Shown: positions 59,863 to 64,000 of the stretch, one piece after another
Layout: each line of letters opens with the position of its first letter
Numbering within the stretch: the stretch's first letter is position 1
Source: Chloroflexota bacterium
GTDB taxonomy: Bacteria > Chloroflexota > Anaerolineae > B4-G1
Direction of reading: 5' to 3'
Assembly: GCA_024232355.1 (NCBI GenBank)
Contig: JAAEPW010000406.1
Location: 75,819-139,818, forward strand
DNA length: 64,000 nt
Notes under the pieces: generated by a model
Told to the model about the DNA's origin: nothing
Database searches by the model: none
Seen by the model: the letters and a program-made list of their open reading frames with translations, nothing else
Made by a program: the position numbers and the translations under genes

Positions 59863-62800
59863 ATGGCCGAATTTGTTCACCTCCACGTACACAGCGAATA
59901 TTCGCTCCTCGACGGCCTCAGCAGTTGTAAGGAATTGGCCGAACACGCTGCCGAGTTGGGTATGCGCGCCTTGGCGATCACCGACCATGGCGTGATGTAT
60001 GGCGTGGTCGACTTTTACAAGGCGTGCAAATCTGCTGGTATCAAGCCCATCATCGGCATCGAAGCGTACGTGGCCCCTACATCTCGTCACAGCCGCGACA
60101 GAAACGACGGTAAACCATTCCACATTATCCTGCTGGCTCAGAATCAGACTGGCTACCAAAACCTGATCAAACTGGCGAGCAGTGCTCAACTGGAAGGTTT
60201 TTATTACAGGCCGCGCTTGGATAAAGAGATACTGTCTCAAAATAATAAAGGCATTATCGCTCTCTCTGCTTGTGCCGGCGGAGAAATTCCTCAATTGCTC
60301 TACAATGGTCAAGATGACCAAGCTCGCGAGGCAGTGCGCTGGTATCAAAAATATTTTCCCGACCGTTTTTACATCGAATTGCAGAGTCACGAAATCCCTG
60401 AATTCGAGTTGGTCTACCGCAAGCTGCTAAACTTGGCCCGCGAGATGAACGTCCCACTCGTCGCCACCAACGACGTCCACTATGCCAGGCGTGACCAAGC
60501 CGAAGCCCACGATGTTTTGCTTTGCATCGGTACCAGCAAAACGGTCAATGAGCCAGATCGCCTGCGGATGAGCGATCCATCCTATCATATGCGCTCACCT
60601 GATGAAATGTGGCAGTTGTACAGTCACGCCCCAGACGCGTTAGAGAACACGGTCAAGATTGCAGAACAATGTCACGTCGAGTTGCAGTTTGCGCCACCCT
60701 ATCACTTGCCCAAGTTCCCCGTCCCTGAGGGTTGTGGCCTATCTGAGGAGTACTTGCGACATCTTTGCTACACAGGTCTCATCTGGCGCTATGGCGAGGA
60801 GCGGGCAAAAGAACAAGAGGTCGTTGATCGTTTAGAGTACGAATTGGGCATCATCCACTCGATGGGGTTTGACGATTACTTTCTCATCGTGTGGGACCTG
60901 TGCGAGGCATCAAAAGAGCGTGACATCTGGTGGAACGTCCGTGGTTCCGGTGCAGGCAGCGTCGTTGCGTATACACTGGGCATCACCAACATTGACCCGT
61001 TCAAAAATCGCCTGATGTTTGAGCGCTTTCTCAACCCGAACCGCGTGACCATGCCCGACATAGACCTAGACTATCCAGACGACCGCCGCGACGAGCTGAT
61101 CCAATACACCGTCGAGCGGTATGGGGCCGACCACGTGACCCAGATCATCACATTTGGAACGTTGGGCGCACGGGCTGCCATCCGCGACGTGGGCCGCGCC
61201 CTCGACGTACCGTTGAGCGAGGTAGACCGCGTCGCGCGTCTCATTCCCAATCAGCCTGGCAAACCCGTCTCCATCACCCAGGCACTAGAGACGGAAACAG
61301 AACTAAAGTCAATTTACGACACCACTCCCTACATCAAAAAACTGCTGGATATGGCAGTACAAGTGGAAGGGGTGGCGCGTCATGCCAGCACGCATGCGGC
61401 CGGTGTCATTGTCTCCGACCTGCCCCTCGTCGAGTACCTGCCGCTGGCCCGCCCGACCAAATCGTCACACGATAGCACCCTGACCAGCGTGTCCCAATGG
61501 CCGATGGAAATTGTGGACGCAATGGGCATGCTCAAAGTAGACTTTTTGGGGTTGCGCACGCTTACCCACATGCGCAAGACCTGCGAGTTGATTGAGGAGC
61601 GGCACGGGCGCAAGCTGGCTATGGACGACATACCCTACGAGCGAGCCCCCAATGATCCGGAAAAGGACGTCGATATCCAGGCGCTCTACAAATTACTAAC
61701 CAAAGGTGACACTACTGGCGTCTTTCAGGTCGAAGGTGCAGGAATGCGACGCACACTCCGCGAACTGCGTCCCAGCCAATTCCAGCATATTGTGGCCGTG
61801 CTGGCACTCTACCGTCCCGGCCCGCTGGAAAATATCCCCACCTACATCAGTCGTATGCATGGTGAGGAAGAGGTAGAATATCATCACCCTGTCTTGGAAG
61901 ACATTCTGGGGGATACTTACGGCATCATCGTATATCAAGAGCAAATTATGCAGGTCGCGGTGGCGATGGCGGGATACGAGCCGGGCGAAGCAGACATGAT
62001 CCGCAAGGCCGTCGCCAAAAAAGTCAAAAAGTTGATGGTGATGCACAAAAAGATGTTCCGTGAAGGAGCAGTCAAAAAAGGCATCTCCCAAGAAGTCGCC
62101 GACGCTGTCTGGGGCGACATTGAGTTTTTTGCCCGGTATGGCTTTAATCGCGCCCACGCGACCGACTATGCCGTCATCACGGCCCAAACAGCTTATCTCA
62201 AGGCCCATTACCCGATCGAGTTTATGACGGGCCTCTTGACTACTGAACGCCACAACATCGAAAAGGTAGGTTCTCTTATTGCGGAATGCCGTCGCACAGG
62301 GATCGAGGTGCAACCTCCAGACATTAACCAATCGGGTATAGATTTTACCATCAAGGATCAAGACAATGGTGCTTCTTCCAAGACATCTGCCATTCGCTTT
62401 GGCCTTGGTGCGATCAAGAACGTCGGTGAGGGTCCTGTAGAGGTCATCTTGGCCGCGCGTGAATCCGACGGCCCCTTTGACAATCTGGATGACTTTTGCC
62501 GGCGGGTGGATATGCGCCAGGTCAACCGGCGGGCGTTAGAGAGTTTGATCAAAGTTGGCGCCTTGAACGCTTTTGGCACACGCGCACAACTGCTGTCCAT
62601 CGTCGAGAATCTAATTGGTGTGAGTGCCAAGCACCACCGCGCCAAAGAAGTTGGCCAACTGAGTTTGTTTGGTGCTGCCACAGGTGTGATTCTGGATGCT
62701 GAAAGCTCTTTGCTGCCTTCTCTTTCCGCAGCTATCCAGGTCCCGCAGAAAGAGATCCTGGTATGGGAAAAAGAACTGGTTGGCGTGTATATTTCCGAAC

Positions 62801-63495
62801 ACCCCCTGACACCAGCACTGACCAGACTCCAAGAGGTGGTCACCGCTTATGCCGGGGATTTGAACGCGGATATGAACGGACGGCAGGTAACCGTCGCAGG
62901 GATGGTGCAGCGCGTGCGCCGTCACACGACCAAAAAAGGGGACGAGATGGCTTTTGTGACCTTGGAAGACCTCCAGGGCACCTGCGACGTCGTCGTCTTT
63001 CCTCGGGTATGGACCAAAACCAAAGACCTTTGGCAGCCAGAGCGTATTGTGGTTATGAGCGGCAAAGTGGACGCCGGGCGACGGGACACACCGAGCTTGT
63101 TGTGCAATTGGGTCAAGACCCCAGATAAAATATCTATTCCTACTGGCAATGGGGGATCGCAAGCAGCGATCAGTCAACGGAGAGAACCTCTCCAAAGAAT
63201 GAGTCCGATCAATACTGACAGAACAGAAACCCGCTCAATTTCTTCTTTGACGCGCACGATTCGCGTAACATTAACTCGTAGCGGGAAACAATCTCAGGAC
63301 GTGCAAAAGCTACAAGCAGTCCATAGTCTGTTGGTAAAGCATTCCGGACAAGATCGTTTCATCATTCGTTTGGCCGGTGGCACAAAAAAACCGGTCGAGT
63401 TGGCATTCCCAAACGACACAACACGCTATTCTTCCGACCTGGCGCAACAATTAACGGCCCTGGTCGGGGCGGGATCGATCCACGTGGAGGGATAA
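59863..63495 (+). CDS. dnaE: DNA polymerase III alpha subunit
   Basis: The replicative polymerase catalytic subunit, 1210 residues. The PHP domain begins at residue 1 (AEFVHLHVHSEYSLLDG, AITDHGVMYG), with metal-binding His/Asp residues retained, suggesting an active PHP exonuclease as in other non-proteobacterial DnaE1. The polymerase aspartates are in MPDIDLDYPDDRRDE (residues about 397-411). NRAHATDYAVITAQTAYLKAHYP and the tandem HhH region (DFCRRVDMRQVNRRALESL) follow. An OB fold is at about 1005-1085 (VTVAGMVQRVRRHTTKKGDEMAFVTLEDLQG). The C-terminal 100 residues are more variable. The mRNA is probably leaderless, as the ATG lies eight bases from the minus-10. Confidence 0.97.
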   Translation: MAEFVHLHVHSEYSLLDGLSSCKELAEHAAELGMRALAITDHGVMYGVVDFYKACKSAGIKPIIGIEAYVAPTSRHSRDRNDGKPFHIILLAQNQTGYQNLIKLASSAQLEGFYYRPRLDKEILSQNNKGIIALSACAGGEIPQLLYNGQDDQAREAVRWYQKYFPDRFYIELQSHEIPEFELVYRKLLNLAREMNVPLVATNDVHYARRDQAEAHDVLLCIGTSKTVNEPDRLRMSDPSYHMRSPDEMWQLYSHAPDALENTVKIAEQCHVELQFAPPYHLPKFPVPEGCGLSEEYLRHLCYTGLIWRYGEERAKEQEVVDRLEYELGIIHSMGFDDYFLIVWDLCEASKERDIWWNVRGSGAGSVVAYTLGITNIDPFKNRLMFERFLNPNRVTMPDIDLDYPDDRRDELIQYTVERYGADHVTQIITFGTLGARAAIRDVGRALDVPLSEVDRVARLIPNQPGKPVSITQALETETELKSIYDTTPYIKKLLDMAVQVEGVARHASTHAAGVIVSDLPLVEYLPLARPTKSSHDSTLTSVSQWPMEIVDAMGMLKVDFLGLRTLTHMRKTCELIEERHGRKLAMDDIPYERAPNDPEKDVDIQALYKLLTKGDTTGVFQVEGAGMRRTLRELRPSQFQHIVAVLALYRPGPLENIPTYISRMHGEEEVEYHHPVLEDILGDTYGIIVYQEQIMQVAVAMAGYEPGEADMIRKAVAKKVKKLMVMHKKMFREGAVKKGISQEVADAVWGDIEFFARYGFNRAHATDYAVITAQTAYLKAHYPIEFMTGLLTTERHNIEKVGSLIAECRRTGIEVQPPDINQSGIDFTIKDQDNGASSKTSAIRFGLGAIKNVGEGPVEVILAARESDGPFDNLDDFCRRVDMRQVNRRALESLIKVGALNAFGTRAQLLSIVENLIGVSAKHHRAKEVGQLSLFGAATGVILDAESSLLPSLSAAIQVPQKEILVWEKELVGVYISEHPLTPALTRLQEVVTAYAGDLNADMNGRQVTVAGMVQRVRRHTTKKGDEMAFVTLEDLQGTCDVVVFPRVWTKTKDLWQPERIVVMSGKVDAGRRDTPSLLCNWVKTPDKISIPTGNGGSQAAISQRREPLQRMSPINTDRTETRSISSLTRTIRVTLTRSGKQSQDVQKLQAVHSLLVKHSGQDRFIIRLAGGTKKPVELAFPNDTTRYSSDLAQQLTALVGAGSIHVEG

Positions 63496-63496
63496 T

Positions 63497-63970
63497 ATGA
63501 AAGGCGCAGTGCGCGTGCAGGCAGCCCTAGAGGCAGCGGGGTTGGACATCCACATTATAAAATTACAAAAGAGTGCCCGCACGGCACAATTGGCGGCCGA
63601 TGCACTCGGCACTGCCCTGGGCAGCATCGTCAAGTCGTTGGTCTTTTTAGCCGACGGAGAGCCGGTTCTGGTGTTGGTGGCAGGCGACCGACGAGCCGCC
63701 CCGGCCAAACTCAAGGCGCTGTTAAACGCGCGCCGGGTGATGATTGCCGATGCCGAGCGCGTGCGCAACGAGACCGGTTTCAGCATTGGCGGTGTTGCAC
63801 CTGTCGGTCACCAACAATCACTACGCACGTGGATTGACACATCGTTGAGCCGTTTCGAGACGGTCTATGCGGCGGCCGGTCATCCTCAAGCTGTGTTTCC
63901 CATTGCCTTTGAAGCACTGGTGTGCATCACGGATGGTCGCGTGGCCGACGTGATAGAAAACCCCACATAG
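63497..63970 (+). CDS. YbaK/ProX-type aminoacyl-tRNA deacylase
   Basis: A 157-residue YbaK-fold protein that hydrolyses mischarged tRNA, probably Cys-tRNA-Pro. Family traits are IVKSLVFLADGEPVLVLVAGDRR (with the catalytic Lys of the SxxK segment near residue 46), and TGFSIGGVAPVGHQQ near 94-108, the conserved substrate-binding G-x-x-P loop. The C terminus FEALVCITDGRVADV is typical. It begins one base after the dnaE stop with GGAGG upstream, so it is translated from the dnaE mRNA. Confidence 0.92.
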   Translation: MKGAVRVQAALEAAGLDIHIIKLQKSARTAQLAADALGTALGSIVKSLVFLADGEPVLVLVAGDRRAAPAKLKALLNARRVMIADAERVRNETGFSIGGVAPVGHQQSLRTWIDTSLSRFETVYAAAGHPQAVFPIAFEALVCITDGRVADVIENPT

Positions 63971-63986
63971 TTGATCAGAGAAAAAG

Positions 63987-64000
63987 ATGAGAATATACCA
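63987..64000 (+). CDS. Possible start of the next gene (first codons only)
   Basis: ATG AGA ATA TAC begins 14 bases before the window end, after a purine-rich AGAGAAAAAG. Too short to identify; it may be chance. Confidence 0.2.

Overview
The window most likely comes from a member of the Chloroflexota (Anaerolineae-like). I infer this from the gene content, the very long Thr/Pro-rich lipoproteins, the many short palindromic intergenic repeats and the mix of leaderless and Shine-Dalgarno starts. No rRNA, tRNA, CRISPR array or complete transposon was recognised.

Layout. (1) 1-9.6 kb holds housekeeping and envelope genes: a partial membrane protein, a dtd-MazG-trpS operon, a eukaryote-type topoisomerase IB, an M50 site-2-type protease, a DUF4230 protein, an O-antigen-ligase-like protein and a DUF348/G5/beta-propeller lipoprotein. 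(2) 9.9-45.0 kb is one long, almost entirely plus-strand purine salvage and catabolism island. It begins with a GntR/HutC regulator, followed by an aspartate-carbamoyltransferase-like enzyme, a YgeW-like knotted carbamoyltransferase and carbamate kinase. Next come a BMP-type nucleoside ABC transporter, a threonine-synthase-like PLP enzyme, YgfK, 8-oxoguanine deaminase/SsnA and an XdhD-like molybdenum hydroxylase. Then come phosphopentomutase, a purine nucleoside phosphorylase fused to deoxyribose-phosphate aldolase, a YgfM-like FAD subunit with a second XdhD-like enzyme, an MBL-fold hydrolase, methylglyoxal synthase, a TfoX-domain protein, an M55 peptidase, a VanZ protein and a second PLP enzyme. 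A third molybdenum hydroxylase closes the island, with a large uncharacterised protein (572 aa) lying between its subunits. (3) 45.1-46.0 kb holds a protein carrying an orphan DnaA N-terminal domain. (4) 46.1-59.7 kb is a minus-strand envelope operon: a C39-like lipoprotein, a DUF418 protein fused to an OppB permease, an OppC permease fused to a degenerate M28 peptidase, two tandem beta-propeller proteins and a 1664-aa double-M28 membrane protein. A small secreted peptide gene lies upstream. (5) 59.9-64 kb holds dnaE and ybaK.

How it works together. The transporter would import purine nucleosides, and PNP, DeoB and DERA would split off and burn the sugar. Deaminase and molybdenum hydroxylases would process the bases. 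YgfK would supply or accept electrons, and the carbamoyltransferases plus carbamate kinase would harvest ATP from a carbamoyl intermediate. The gene set resembles the Escherichia coli ygeW-arcC(yqeA)-ygfK-ssnA-ygfM-xdhD cluster, but hyuA, ygeY and a recognisable ygeX are absent and two other PLP enzymes are present. The least expected parts are the permease fusions of region 4, the 572-aa protein inside the third hydroxylase operon, the eukaryote-type topoisomerase, and several families of hairpin repeats. One of these repeats is inserted in frame in phosphopentomutase with an apparent 9-bp target duplication.
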